A stretch of 64,000 nt of DNA. It comes from JAUMBM01 sp964441755. GTDB lineage: Bacteria > Bacteroidota > Bacteroidia > Chitinophagales > Saprospiraceae. Numbering within the stretch: the first letter of the stretch is position 1; every line of letters starts with the position of its first letter. The translations under genes were made by a program, and so were the position numbers. This document shows, piece by piece, positions 45,051 to 53,930 of this stretch. The stretch spans positions 183,192 to 247,191 of the forward strand of contig CAYTVG010000005.1 of assembly GCA_964441755.1 (NCBI GenBank), given 5' to 3'. The notes beneath the pieces are model-generated. The model was given only the letters and a program-made list of their open reading frames with translations. It did no database searches and was not told where the DNA came from.

Positions 45051-47180
45051 ATGGCTAAGGATCTCAGATTTACTCGTAATATCGGTATCGCCGCTCACAT
45101 CGATGCGGGCAAAACCACTACCACCGAACGCGTGCTCTACTATACTGGTTTGAGCCATAAAATCGGTGAAGTGCACGACGGCGCTGCAACCATGGACTGG
45201 ATGGAGCAGGAGCAAGAGCGCGGTATTACTATCACTTCCGCTGCTACTAAAACTAGCTGGCGCTGGAAGGAACAGGAGTATACGGTTAATATTATCGATA
45301 CGCCGGGTCACGTGGATTTCACAGTAGAAGTTAACCGCTCTCTGCGTGTCCTCGATGGTTTGGTGTTCTTGTTCTGCGCTGTATCTGGCGTTGAACCTCA
45401 GTCCGAAACTAACTGGCGCCTTGCTGATAATTACAAGGTACCCCGTATCGGTTTCGTAAATAAAATGGACCGTTCCGGCGCTGACTTCTTTAATGTGGTC
45501 AATGATGTCAGAACTAAACTCGGATCCAAGGCAATTCCTCTGCAGGTACCTATCGGATCTGAAGAAAAATTCAAAGGGGTTGTCGATCTCATAACTAACC
45601 AGGCCATCATTTGGAATGAACACGATCAGGGTATGACCTATGAAGTGATTCCTATTCCTGCTGATCTCGTGGATACCGTTCACGAATGGCGTGGTCGCCT
45701 GCTCGAGGAAGTAGCTGAGTACGACGAGACCCTGATGGAAAAGTATTTCGAAGATCCAAATTCCATCGATGCCGACGAAATTCGCGCTGCTGTACGCGGG
45801 GCTGTAACGGATATGAAGTTCGTCCCGATGATGTGTGGCTCTTCCTTTAAGAATAAAGGGGTTCAGGCAGTTCTGGATGCTGTTTGCGCGTTCTTGCCTT
45901 CTCCAACCGACGTGGATGCCATCAAAGGAGTCAATCCTAAAACAGAGGAGGAAGAAATTCGCAGACCTTCTGTTTCTGATCCTTTTGCAGCACTTGCGTT
46001 CAAGATTGCTACAGATCCTTTCGTAGGTCGCCTGGCTTTCATGCGGGTCTACTCAGGTGCCTTGGATGCAGGTAGCTATGTCTACAATTCCCGCTCCGAT
46101 TCTAAAGAGCGAATCTCTCGTCTCTATCAGATGCATGCTAATAAGCAGAATCCAATCGATCGCGTAGAGGCAGGTGATATTGCAGCTGCTGTTGGCTTCA
46201 AGGATATTCGGACAGGTGATACGCTTTGTGATATCGACAATCCTATCATCCTCGAAAGTATGGTCTTCCCTGAGCCTGTAATCGGGATTGCTATAGAACC
46301 TAAGTCCCAGAAAGATCTGGAGAAGTTGGGTATGGCGCTCAATAAATTGGCTGAAGAAGATCCAACCTTCCGCGTTAGATACGATGAGGATACCAACCAG
46401 ACTGTCATCAGTGGTATGGGTGAGCTCCACTTGGAGATTATCATCGATCGCCTTCGCCGCGAATTCAAAGTAGAGTGTAATGTGGGTGCACCACAGGTTA
46501 ACTATAAGGAGGCACTGACAAGAACTGTTTCACATCGTGAACGACTCAAGAAGCAGTCAGGTGGTTCCGGTCTGTTCGCTGATATGGAATTCGAACTTGG
46601 GCCTGCTGATCAGGAGTTCCTCGAGAGCGATGAGTTCAAGAGTGGTAAGACCAAACTTCAGTTCATTTGGGCAATTGTGGGTGGTTCCATTGATAAGAAC
46701 TACATGAAGCCTATTCAGGATGGCTTCAAGGCAATGATGAACAATGGCGTGTTGGCTGGTTATGGTATCGACAGTATGAAGGTCCGCGTCTATGACGGTG
46801 GCATGCACTCTGTCGACTCTAAACCAATTGCCTTCGAACTTTGTGCAAAGGACGGCTTCCGTGAGGCTGCTCCCAAAGCTACGCCTGTATTGTTGGAGCC
46901 TATCATGAAACTAGAGGTAATCACGCCTGAAGAGTATACAGGACCAGTGATTGGTGACCTTAACCGACGTCGTGGTATGCCAAAAGGACAAGAAACACGT
47001 ATGGGTGGTGCTATCGCTATCCAGGCAGACGTCCCTCTGGCAGAAATGTTCGGTTACGTAACAGCTCTTCGTACAATTACATCAGGCCGGGCCAACTCTA
47101 CTATGGAGTTTTCCCACTACGCTGAAGCACCGGCAGGTATTGCCAAGGAAGTTATTGAGAATTCTAAGCGAGGCAAATAA
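45051..47180 (+). CDS. fusA: Elongation factor G
   Basis: EF-G, 709 residues, the ribosomal translocase. G-domain motifs are AAHIDAGKTTTTERVL (G1), IIDTPGHVDF (G3) and GFVNKMDRSGADF (G4). Domains II-V are complete, including the domain IV segment VNYKEALTR and the C-terminal ANSTMEFSHYAEAP. The gene has a strong Shine-Dalgarno sequence, rare in this phylum. In many bacteria tuf follows fusA; here it is absent and a hairpin-containing gap leads straight into rpsJ. Confidence 0.98.
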   Translation: MAKDLRFTRNIGIAAHIDAGKTTTTERVLYYTGLSHKIGEVHDGAATMDWMEQEQERGITITSAATKTSWRWKEQEYTVNIIDTPGHVDFTVEVNRSLRVLDGLVFLFCAVSGVEPQSETNWRLADNYKVPRIGFVNKMDRSGADFFNVVNDVRTKLGSKAIPLQVPIGSEEKFKGVVDLITNQAIIWNEHDQGMTYEVIPIPADLVDTVHEWRGRLLEEVAEYDETLMEKYFEDPNSIDADEIRAAVRGAVTDMKFVPMMCGSSFKNKGVQAVLDAVCAFLPSPTDVDAIKGVNPKTEEEEIRRPSVSDPFAALAFKIATDPFVGRLAFMRVYSGALDAGSYVYNSRSDSKERISRLYQMHANKQNPIDRVEAGDIAAAVGFKDIRTGDTLCDIDNPIILESMVFPEPVIGIAIEPKSQKDLEKLGMALNKLAEEDPTFRVRYDEDTNQTVISGMGELHLEIIIDRLRREFKVECNVGAPQVNYKEALTRTVSHRERLKKQSGGSGLFADMEFELGPADQEFLESDEFKSGKTKLQFIWAIVGGSIDKNYMKPIQDGFKAMMNNGVLAGYGIDSMKVRVYDGGMHSVDSKPIAFELCAKDGFREAAPKATPVLLEPIMKLEVITPEEYTGPVIGDLNRRRGMPKGQETRMGGAIAIQADVPLAEMFGYVTALRTITSGRANSTMEFSHYAEAPAGIAKEVIENSKRGK

Positions 47181-47216
47181 TTATTTGCTAAGTATCGCTT
47201 ACTAAATAATTGGGTG

Positions 47217-47254
47217 GTCCGGTGAAACACCAAACGTGGCTTGTTTCACCGGAC
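47217..47254 (+). promoter_or_regulatory. Strong hairpin between fusA and rpsJ
   Basis: GTCCGGTGAAACA (47217-47229) pairs perfectly with TGTTTCACCGGAC (47242-47254) and encloses a further CCA/TGG pair. No T-run follows, so simple intrinsic termination is unlikely. Its place ahead of the S10 operon suggests an mRNA regulatory or processing element. Confidence 0.65.
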
Positions 47255-47296
47255 AACATAGCCTGTAAATGCAAACTTTGACAATTTGTATCTGGC

Positions 47297-47605
47297 ATGA
47301 ATCAGAAAATTCGTATTAAGCTCCGCTCTTATGATCATAATTTGGTTGATAAATCAACCGAAAAGATCGTTAAAACGGTAAAAAACAGTGGTGCCGTCGT
47401 TACTGGCCCGATTCCGCTGCCCACCGAGAAAAAAATCTTTACCGTGCTCCGTTCACCGCACGTTAATAAAAAATCCCGGGAGCAGTTTCAGTTGCGCACA
47501 CACCAGCGCCTCATCGAAATCTATACGCCTACGCAGAAAACAGTTGATGCTTTGTCCAAACTGGAACTGCCTAGTGGCGTAGATATTCAGGTTAAACTGA
47601 CTTAG
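47297..47605 (+). CDS. rpsJ: 30S ribosomal protein S10
   Basis: S10, 102 residues, with the standard beginning (MNQKIRIKLRSYDHNLVDKS) and the loop TGPIPLPTEKKIFTVLRSPHVNKKSREQF that reaches into the 30S head. It is also the NusB partner in antitermination in other bacteria. It opens the S10 gene order rpsJ-rplC-rplD-rplW-rplB, separated from fusA by 116 bases containing a perfect 13-bp hairpin. Confidence 0.98.
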   Translation: MNQKIRIKLRSYDHNLVDKSTEKIVKTVKNSGAVVTGPIPLPTEKKIFTVLRSPHVNKKSREQFQLRTHQRLIEIYTPTQKTVDALSKLELPSGVDIQVKLT

Positions 47606-47733
47606 TCGTCGGTACCTGTACTTGAGGCTCAACCTCGGGCATTAAAATTGAACTAGTTAAGTTGATCCTGTTGGGTCATCTCCTTTTCTAATAATTGATG
47701 ATAAGGGAGGCCGCAACGCAAATGTCAACACTG

Positions 47734-48354
47734 ATGAACGGAATTATTGGTAAAAAAATCGGAATGACCAGCATCTTCGATGCTACTGGTCGTAACATAG
47801 CCTGCACTGTTATAGAGGCAGGTCCATGTGTCGTCACACAAGTAAAATCTGGCGACACTGATGGGTATTCGTCCTTGCAGCTCGCTTATGGCGAGGCTAA
47901 AGAAAAGAATACTTCCCGTCCTCAAATCGGTCACTTCAAAAAGGCCGGTACTTCCCCTAAGCGCAAACTTGTAGAGTTTCGCGATTCTTCTCTCCCCAAA
48001 TCTTTGGGCGACATGGTAAATGTCGCTGAAGTTTTCGCAGAAGGAGATAAAATAAGCGCGGTTGGCGTAAGCAAAGGAAAAGGTTTCCAAGGTGTCGTTA
48101 AAAGACATGGTTTCGGGGGTGTAGGACAGCGTACACACGGTCAGCACAACCGCGAACGCGCACCTGGTTCTGTAGGTGCATCTTCATTTCCAAGCCGCGT
48201 ATTCAAGGGTATGCGTATGGCAGGTCGTGACGGTGGCAAACAAGTGAAGATCAAAAATCTTCGCGTTGTAAAGGTTTTTGCCGAGCAGAACCTCATCCTT
48301 GTGAAAGGTGCTATCCCGGGCCACAAGGGAGCGATGATTATCTTGGAAAAATAA
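47734..48354 (+). CDS. rplC: 50S ribosomal protein L3
   Basis: L3, 206 residues from ATG 47734 (MNGIIGKKIGMTSIF, the usual family start). An in-frame ATG at 47722 lies 11 bases after a GGGAGG and could be used instead, adding four residues. The long loop GFGGVGQRTHGQHNRERAPGS that extends toward the peptidyl-transferase centre is intact. L3 is an early assembly protein of the 50S subunit. The 128-base gap upstream has no clear promoter. Confidence 0.96.
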   Translation: MNGIIGKKIGMTSIFDATGRNIACTVIEAGPCVVTQVKSGDTDGYSSLQLAYGEAKEKNTSRPQIGHFKKAGTSPKRKLVEFRDSSLPKSLGDMVNVAEVFAEGDKISAVGVSKGKGFQGVVKRHGFGGVGQRTHGQHNRERAPGSVGASSFPSRVFKGMRMAGRDGGKQVKIKNLRVVKVFAEQNLILVKGAIPGHKGAMIILEK

Positions 48355-48408
48355 TTTGGAAACGCAACCGGCGAATAGCATATTCTCCAGCCGCATAAAT
48401 TTGCAGCG

Positions 48409-49035
48409 ATGAAACTCGAAGTTTTAAATATACAGGGACAAAAGACAGGGCGCGTAATCGAACTCCCTCAGGAAGTCTTCGGTGTAGAACCTAATGAGCA
48501 CGCCGTATACCTTGCTGTCAAGCAATATCTTGCGCACCAGCGCCAAGGTACGCATAAGTCTAAGGAGCGTAGTGAAATGTCAGGCTCTACCCGCAAACTC
48601 CACCGCCAAAAGGGTACTGGTGGATCTCGTAAAGGTGATATTAATAACCCCCTCTATCGCGGTGGTGGTCGCGTTTTCGGACCTCGTCCACGCGATTATG
48701 CTCAGCAGCTTAATAAGAAGGTTAAGCGCCTCGCAAGAGTGTCCGCTCTTTCAGTTAAGGCTAGCCAAGGGGCTGTCGTGGTCGTAGAGGACTTTTCTTT
48801 TGAGGCACCAAAGACGAAAACATATACGCAGATGCTGCGTAGCTTGTCTTTAGATGCTAAGAAAACACTGCTCCTGACTGCAGAGTACGAGCCGCAAGTA
48901 TACTTGTCCAGCCGCAATTTGCAGACGGCTTCTGTCTGTCGTGCTGCTGACGTAAATACTTACGATATCGTTAATGCAGGTACGCTGATTCTCTCAGAGG
49001 GTGCTGTGCAGAAATTGAAGGAAATTATCGCCTAA
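48409..49035 (+). CDS. rplD: 50S ribosomal protein L4
   Basis: L4, 208 residues, with the extended loop lining the exit tunnel (MSGSTRKLHRQKGTGGSRKGDINNPLYRGGGRVFGPRPRDY). In gamma-proteobacteria L4 also represses the S10 operon; no such leader is recognisable here apart from the hairpin upstream of rpsJ. It is co-directional with rplC (54-base gap) and rplW (40-base gap). Confidence 0.98.
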   Translation: MKLEVLNIQGQKTGRVIELPQEVFGVEPNEHAVYLAVKQYLAHQRQGTHKSKERSEMSGSTRKLHRQKGTGGSRKGDINNPLYRGGGRVFGPRPRDYAQQLNKKVKRLARVSALSVKASQGAVVVVEDFSFEAPKTKTYTQMLRSLSLDAKKTLLLTAEYEPQVYLSSRNLQTASVCRAADVNTYDIVNAGTLILSEGAVQKLKEIIA

Positions 49036-49075
49036 CTTGAGGTTCACTAACGCTGAACAGTAGAATATACCAGCA

Positions 49076-49372
49076 ATGGAAAAGAGAATTCTGATTAAGC
49101 CGATTATCTCCGAAAAAGCTGAAAAGCTGTCCAACCAGCAAGCTCAGTATAGCTTTGTCGTCGAAAAAGACGCTAATAAAATTGAGATCGGCAAGGCCGT
49201 ACAAAATATGTATGGCGTTAATGTTGATTCGGTCAATACAATGATATTGCCGGGTAAACAGAAAACAAGAACGACCAAATCAGGTGTCCTCCGTGGCCGT
49301 CGACCTGCCTATAAGAAGGCAGTAGTTACGCTCGCAAAAGGGGAGGAAATTGATTTCTTTGGAAATATTTAA
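49076..49372 (+). CDS. rplW: 50S ribosomal protein L23
   Basis: L23, 98 residues, starting EKRILIKPIISEKAEKLSNQ as expected. It sits at the tunnel exit and is the docking site for trigger factor and SRP. The loop (PGKQKTRTTKSGVLRGRRPAYKKAVV) and the C-terminal strand are normal. A 92-base gap follows before rplB, without a recognisable signal. Confidence 0.98.
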   Translation: MEKRILIKPIISEKAEKLSNQQAQYSFVVEKDANKIEIGKAVQNMYGVNVDSVNTMILPGKQKTRTTKSGVLRGRRPAYKKAVVTLAKGEEIDFFGNI

Positions 49373-49464
49373 TGTAATCCGCATCGGGTGTGGAGCCTCG
49401 CCTAATCAAGGGTCGTTTTGACAGGCCAGCCTCCGAAATCCGTTGCTAACTAAGTGGTTTTACC

Positions 49465-50295
<831 letters not shown>

Positions 50296-50302
50296 TCGCT
50301 AA

Positions 50303-50572
50303 ATGGCTAGGTCAATCAAAAAGGGCCCCTATGTTTTCCATAAGTTGATGGAGAAGGTGCTCAAATCAAAAGAATCTAACAGAAAGGCAGTTATCCGCAC
50401 CTGGTCGCGAGCTTCCATGATTATTCCCGAAATGGTGGGCGAAACCATCGCTGTGCACAATGGTAAAACTATGGTGCCAGTGTACGTAACGGAAAATATG
50501 GTAGGCCATAAGCTGGGTGAATTTGCGCCTACACGCAACTTCAAAGGCCATTCTGGTAACCGTAAAAAGTAA
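50303..50572 (+). CDS. rpsS: 30S ribosomal protein S19
   Basis: S19, 89 residues, with MARSIKKGPYVFHKL at the start and KLGEFAPTRNFKGHSGNRKK at the end. It forms a complex with S13 in the 30S head and contacts the A-site tRNA region. It follows rplB almost directly and precedes rplV by 69 bases. Confidence 0.98.
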   Translation: MARSIKKGPYVFHKLMEKVLKSKESNRKAVIRTWSRASMIIPEMVGETIAVHNGKTMVPVYVTENMVGHKLGEFAPTRNFKGHSGNRKK

Positions 50573-50641
50573 ATTCATCTGTCTCGGTAATGGTTGACCT
50601 CTTTTGCTGAAAAGTAATCTGTCAGCCGAAAAACGGAAAGC

Positions 50642-51016
50642 ATGGAAGCAATAGCTAAATTGAAAAGCGTCCCCATGTCGGCACGCAAAATGCGCCTGGT
50701 TGTGGACAATATCCGGGGCAAGGGCGTTAATGATGCACTTGATATCGTACGCTTCAGCAAGCAAGAGGCCGGTGTGTGGCTCGAAAAACTCTTGTTGTCT
50801 GCAATCGCCAATTGGTCTCAAAAGTCAGAGGGAGCTGAAGATCCCGATACTTACGACCTATACGTAAAAACAGCGTTCGTTGATCAGGGAAGCCAGCTCA
50901 AGCGATTCCGTCCTGCTCCGCAGGGCCGCGCACATCGCATACGTAAGCACAGCAACCACGTAACGATTGTTGTCGAAAATCGCAAACCGCTGGGCGACGT
51001 AGCGGAGGAACAATAA
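50642..51016 (+). CDS. rplV: 50S ribosomal protein L22
   Basis: L22, 124 residues, a tunnel-wall protein. The N-terminal region MEAIAKLKSVPMSARKMRLVVDNIRGKGV is typical, and the beta-hairpin loop with GSQLKRFRPAPQGRAHRIRKHSNHVTIVV reaches into the exit tunnel. The C-terminal tail is acidic. It is followed after 31 bases by rpsC. Confidence 0.98.
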   Translation: MEAIAKLKSVPMSARKMRLVVDNIRGKGVNDALDIVRFSKQEAGVWLEKLLLSAIANWSQKSEGAEDPDTYDLYVKTAFVDQGSQLKRFRPAPQGRAHRIRKHSNHVTIVVENRKPLGDVAEEQ

Positions 51017-51047
51017 GTCATTTACTATCAATTGTCCTTAATATATC

Positions 51048-51920
51048 ATGGGTCAAAAGACAAATCCGATAGGCAACCGTCTTGGAATCATCAGAGGATG
51101 GGACTCCAACTGGTTTGCAGATAAAGGTTATGGTGATAAGGTTGTCGAAGATGAAAAGATTCGCCAGTATCTTAGCGCTCGTATCCAAAAGGGTGGTATC
51201 GCTCGTATTATCATCGAACGTACATTAAAGCGGATTACGGTTACTATGCATACTTCCCGCCCCGGTATTATTATCGGGAAAGGTGGTCAGGAGGTCGATC
51301 GTATTCGCGAAGAGTTGCGCAAACTCACCGGTAAAGATATTCAGATCAATATCATCGAGATTCGTAAACCCGAACTGGATGCCAATATTGTGGCTGAAAC
51401 AATTGCCAAGCAGTTGGAGTCAAGGGTCAATTACCGCCGCGCTATCAAAATGGCTATCCAGTCTACAATGCGTGCCGGTGCTGAAGGTATAAAAGTGCGG
51501 ATCTCCGGTCGCCTTAATGGCTCAGATATGTCCAGAACTGAAGAGTTCAAAGAGGGACGGACACCTTTGCATACTTTCCGCGCTGACATTGATTATTCAC
51601 TCAGAGAGGCTCAGACAGTCTATGGTATCATCGGTATCAAAGTCTGGTTGTGTAAAGGAGAAGTCTTAGGCAAACGCGACCTGTCTCCTAATGCAGGTCT
51701 CGTCCGCAAAGAGGCAACAGCTTCTGGCGAGCGTGGCGAACGCTCAGGGGGTGATCGTGATCGCCGTGGCGGAAACGATCGCCGCAGAGATGGTGACCGC
51801 CGTGGCGGTGGTGATCGTCGCGGAGCAGGTAGTGGCGACCGCCGGGGTGGCGGTGATCGTCGCGGATCCGGCGGTGGTGATCGCAGAGGAGGTGGTGGTG
51901 CAGGGCGTCGCAACCCTTAG
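51048..51920 (+). CDS. rpsC: 30S ribosomal protein S3 with long Arg/Gly-rich C-terminal extension
   Basis: S3, 290 residues. Residues 1-225 are a normal S3: MGQKTNPIGNRLGIIRGWDS, a KH domain with RPGIIIGKGGQEVDRIREEL, and the C-terminal domain RISGRLNGSDMSRTEEFKEG, which contributes to the mRNA entry tunnel and helicase activity. Residues 226-290 are an added low-complexity tail made of repeated GDRRGGGDRR-like units, strongly basic and acidic at once. The tail is encoded by short tandem DNA repeats. It would protrude near the mRNA entry site and may bind RNA. A promoter-containing 177-base gap follows before rplP. Confidence 0.97.
   Translation: MGQKTNPIGNRLGIIRGWDSNWFADKGYGDKVVEDEKIRQYLSARIQKGGIARIIIERTLKRITVTMHTSRPGIIIGKGGQEVDRIREELRKLTGKDIQINIIEIRKPELDANIVAETIAKQLESRVNYRRAIKMAIQSTMRAGAEGIKVRISGRLNGSDMSRTEEFKEGRTPLHTFRADIDYSLREAQTVYGIIGIKVWLCKGEVLGKRDLSPNAGLVRKEATASGERGERSGGDRDRRGGNDRRRDGDRRGGGDRRGAGSGDRRGGGDRRGSGGGDRRGGGGAGRRNP
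51736..51913 (+). repeat. Short imperfect tandem repeats encoding the S3 Arg/Gly tail
   Basis: Variants of a unit encoding GDRRGG (for example GGTGATCGTCGCGGA) recur with 9- to 18-base periods through this stretch. The repeats stay in frame and show many synonymous differences, which suggests selection on the peptide. They could expand or contract by slippage. Confidence 0.7.
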
Positions 51921-52038
51921 TATCACACTTACCCCAAGGTTTGGCCAACTGAATCATCAGGCGTTGAGCCTGCGCTGATCATTCTCTGTGCACAAAAATA
52001 TTTGTGTTCAACTATTTCTGGAATTCAGAAAATAGCTA

Positions 52039-52046
52039 TACCTTTG
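52039..52046 (+). promoter_or_regulatory. Internal promoter (TACCTTTG) upstream of rplP, followed by a small hairpin
   Basis: TACCTTTG is an exact -7 match in the 177-base gap between rpsC and rplP; a TTCTG lies 18 bases upstream. Three bases after the element a hairpin AGCTT-TTTCGG-AAGCT (52050-52065) would lie at the 5' end of the transcript. The start codon of rplP is 51 bases downstream. Confidence 0.65.
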
Positions 52047-52097
52047 CCAAGCTTTTTCGGAAGCTAGGGTTTAGCAAGTTCTTAAAACATTATAGCG

Positions 52098-52517
52098 ATG
52101 TTACAGCCGAAAAGAACGAAATATCGCAAGCAGCAAAAAGGTAGAAATAACGGTCTCGCTCATCGCGGCAGCGTGATTTCCTTTGGCTCCTTCGGTTTAA
52201 AATCTTTGGAAAGTGCGCGGATCACTAGCCGCCAGATTGAATCAGCTCGTATCGCCATGACGCGTTACATGAAGCGTGAAGGTAAGGTTTGGATTCGTAT
52301 TTTCCCCGATAAGCCTATTACCTCCAAACCACTCGAAGTGCGTATGGGTAAAGGTAAAGGTGCTCTGGATCACTATGTGGCTCCTATTCAGCCAGGTCGC
52401 ATCATGTTTGAAATTGATGGCGTCCCTGCTGATGTGGCAAAGGAGGCACTTCGTCTGGCCGCACAAAAGTTGCCGGTTATTACCAAGATGGTCACCCGTC
52501 CTGATTATGTCGGCTAA
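52098..52517 (+). CDS. rplP: 50S ribosomal protein L16
   Basis: L16, 139 residues, located beside the A-site tRNA in the 50S subunit. The family start MLQPKRTKYRKQQKGRNNG and motif WIRIFPDKPITSKPLEVRMGKGKGALDHYVAPI are intact. A separate TACCTTTG promoter upstream would allow L16 and everything after it to be transcribed independently from the rpsJ-rpsC part. Confidence 0.98.
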   Translation: MLQPKRTKYRKQQKGRNNGLAHRGSVISFGSFGLKSLESARITSRQIESARIAMTRYMKREGKVWIRIFPDKPITSKPLEVRMGKGKGALDHYVAPIQPGRIMFEIDGVPADVAKEALRLAAQKLPVITKMVTRPDYVG

Positions 52518-52545
52518 ATACGTGAACCGTTAAGACCATTTATTT

Positions 52546-52806
52546 ATGGCTACCAAGAAATTTTTAGAATTGCAAGAGTTCTCTGATGCTGATCTTCAGT
52601 CTGAACTAGAGCAAACACAGTCTCGCTACCAGAAGATGCAGTTCGATCACGCAATCTCTGGCCTTGATAATCCGCTGCTGTTGCGCGAAGTGCGTCGTGA
52701 TGTCGCTCGCCTGGCTACGGAAGTACGCAGGCGCCAATTGGCGCAGGCATCTGCTGATGAATTAAGTAAGCGAACCAAAATCAGAGCCCGTCGCAGACGT
52801 GCATAA
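52546..52806 (+). CDS. rpmC: 50S ribosomal protein L29
   Basis: L29, 86 residues, a two-helix protein at the tunnel exit. The helical pair (FLELQEFSDADLQSELEQTQSRYQKMQFDHA and NPLLLREVRRDVARLATEVRRRQL) is clear. It has a slightly long C-terminal basic tail (KRTKIRARRRRA). It lies 28 bases after rplP and 11 bases before rpsQ. Confidence 0.97.
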   Translation: MATKKFLELQEFSDADLQSELEQTQSRYQKMQFDHAISGLDNPLLLREVRRDVARLATEVRRRQLAQASADELSKRTKIRARRRRA

Positions 52807-52817
52807 GCTAAACAGCT

Positions 52818-53075
52818 ATGGAAGAACGTAATCTTCGGAAAGAAAAAATCGGTGTTGTTGTTAGCAACAAAATGGAGAAAACTATCTCCATCGCCGTAGA
52901 GCGTAGGCTCAAGCACCCCATTTACGGTAAATTCGTAAAGAAAACCAACAAGTTTATGGCGCATGACGAAAATAATGATTGTCAGGTCGGAGACTTGGTA
53001 CGCATCATGGAAACGCGCCCGCTCAGCCGCAATAAGCGCTGGAGGTTGGTTGAAATTATTGAAAGAGCTAAGTAA
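52818..53075 (+). CDS. rpsQ: 30S ribosomal protein S17
   Basis: S17, 85 residues, an OB-fold protein that binds the 5' domain of 16S rRNA. The core GVVVSNKMEKTISIAVERRLKHPIYGKFVKKTNKFMAHDE and the ETRPLSRNKRWRLVEIIERAK end are typical. It is tightly packed behind rpmC (11 bases). Confidence 0.98.
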   Translation: MEERNLRKEKIGVVVSNKMEKTISIAVERRLKHPIYGKFVKKTNKFMAHDENNDCQVGDLVRIMETRPLSRNKRWRLVEIIERAK

Positions 53076-53121
53076 CGTTCTCGTAAGAACCTCTTACTAG
53101 TTTTCTAAACTGTTTGTCGTC

Positions 53122-53487
53122 ATGATTCAACAAGAAAGCAGGCTCAATGTAGCCGATAATAGCGGAGCGAAAGAAGTGCTCTGTATTCGCGTCCTGGGTG
53201 GCTCTAAGCGCCGTTACGCTTCGGTTGGGGATAAAATCGTCGTCTCGGTCAAAGATGCATCTCCGGGTGGTGTGAAGAAAGGCTCAGTATCCAAGGCAGT
53301 TGTCGTTCGTACGCGCAAGTCTATCCGCCGGAAAGACGGTTCTTATATCCGTTTTGACGACAATGCGGTGGTACTGCTAAACGCTTCCGATGAGCCACGT
53401 GGAACTCGTATCTTCGGTCCCGTAGCACGGGAGTTGCGTGAGCGCGATTATATGCGTATCGTTTCTCTTGCTCCCGAAGTACTTTAG
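53122..53487 (+). CDS. rplN: 50S ribosomal protein L14
   Basis: L14, 121 residues, at the subunit interface and a docking site for silencing factor RsfS in other bacteria. It begins MIQQESRLNVADNSGAKEV and ends RDYMRIVSLAPEVL, the standard boundaries. It follows rpsQ after 46 bases and precedes rplX by 89 bases. Confidence 0.98.
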   Translation: MIQQESRLNVADNSGAKEVLCIRVLGGSKRRYASVGDKIVVSVKDASPGGVKKGSVSKAVVVRTRKSIRRKDGSYIRFDDNAVVLLNASDEPRGTRIFGPVARELRERDYMRIVSLAPEVL

Positions 53488-53576
53488 TCTTCGGGCTGTA
53501 GGGTGCAACTCCTTTAATTAAGTGGTCTCAACCGCTTTTCTTTTGAAAGTCCATCATCAGGCAACAATTATTAACC

Positions 53577-53930
53577 ATGGCAACGAATAACAAGACCAGC
53601 AACCGATTTGCCCCAAAATTGAAGATCAAAAAAGGGGATAAGGTAGTGGTCATTGCTGGTGCATACAAGAACCGCGAAAAAACACTGGAAGTACTCGAGG
53701 TATTTCCTGAGAAAAACAGAGCTATTGTCGAAGATGTCAATATTCGTAAGAAGCATCGCAAACCTACACAGACTGAGCCGGGTGGTATCGTTGATTTGGC
53801 TGCACCTATCCACATCTCAAATCTGATGTTGGTGGATGCTAAGGGTAGCCCCACACGCGTCGGTCGCCGCCGCAATAGCGATGGTAAAATCGAACGTTAT
53901 TCTAAAAAATCTGGTGAAACAATATTGTAA
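53577..53930 (+). CDS. rplX: 50S ribosomal protein L24
   Basis: L24, 117 residues, an assembly-initiating protein near the tunnel exit. The KOW motif KIKKGDKVVVIAGAYKNREKTLEVLEVFPEKNRAIVEDVN is intact. A short N-terminal extension (MATNNKTSNRFAP) precedes it. The stop codon overlaps the start of rplE by one base (TAATG), so translation of the two is probably coupled. Confidence 0.98.
   Translation: MATNNKTSNRFAPKLKIKKGDKVVVIAGAYKNREKTLEVLEVFPEKNRAIVEDVNIRKKHRKPTQTEPGGIVDLAAPIHISNLMLVDAKGSPTRVGRRRNSDGKIERYSKKSGETIL

Noticed and set aside
51736..51913. Possible CRISPR-like array because of regular short repeats
   Set aside because: The repeats are short, in frame, contiguous without spacers and encode the S3 tail.
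51620..51957. Minus-strand Pro/Ser/Arg-rich and His-rich frames opposite the S3 tail
   Set aside because: They arise from the reverse complement of the Arg/Gly repeat; the low complexity and position explain them.
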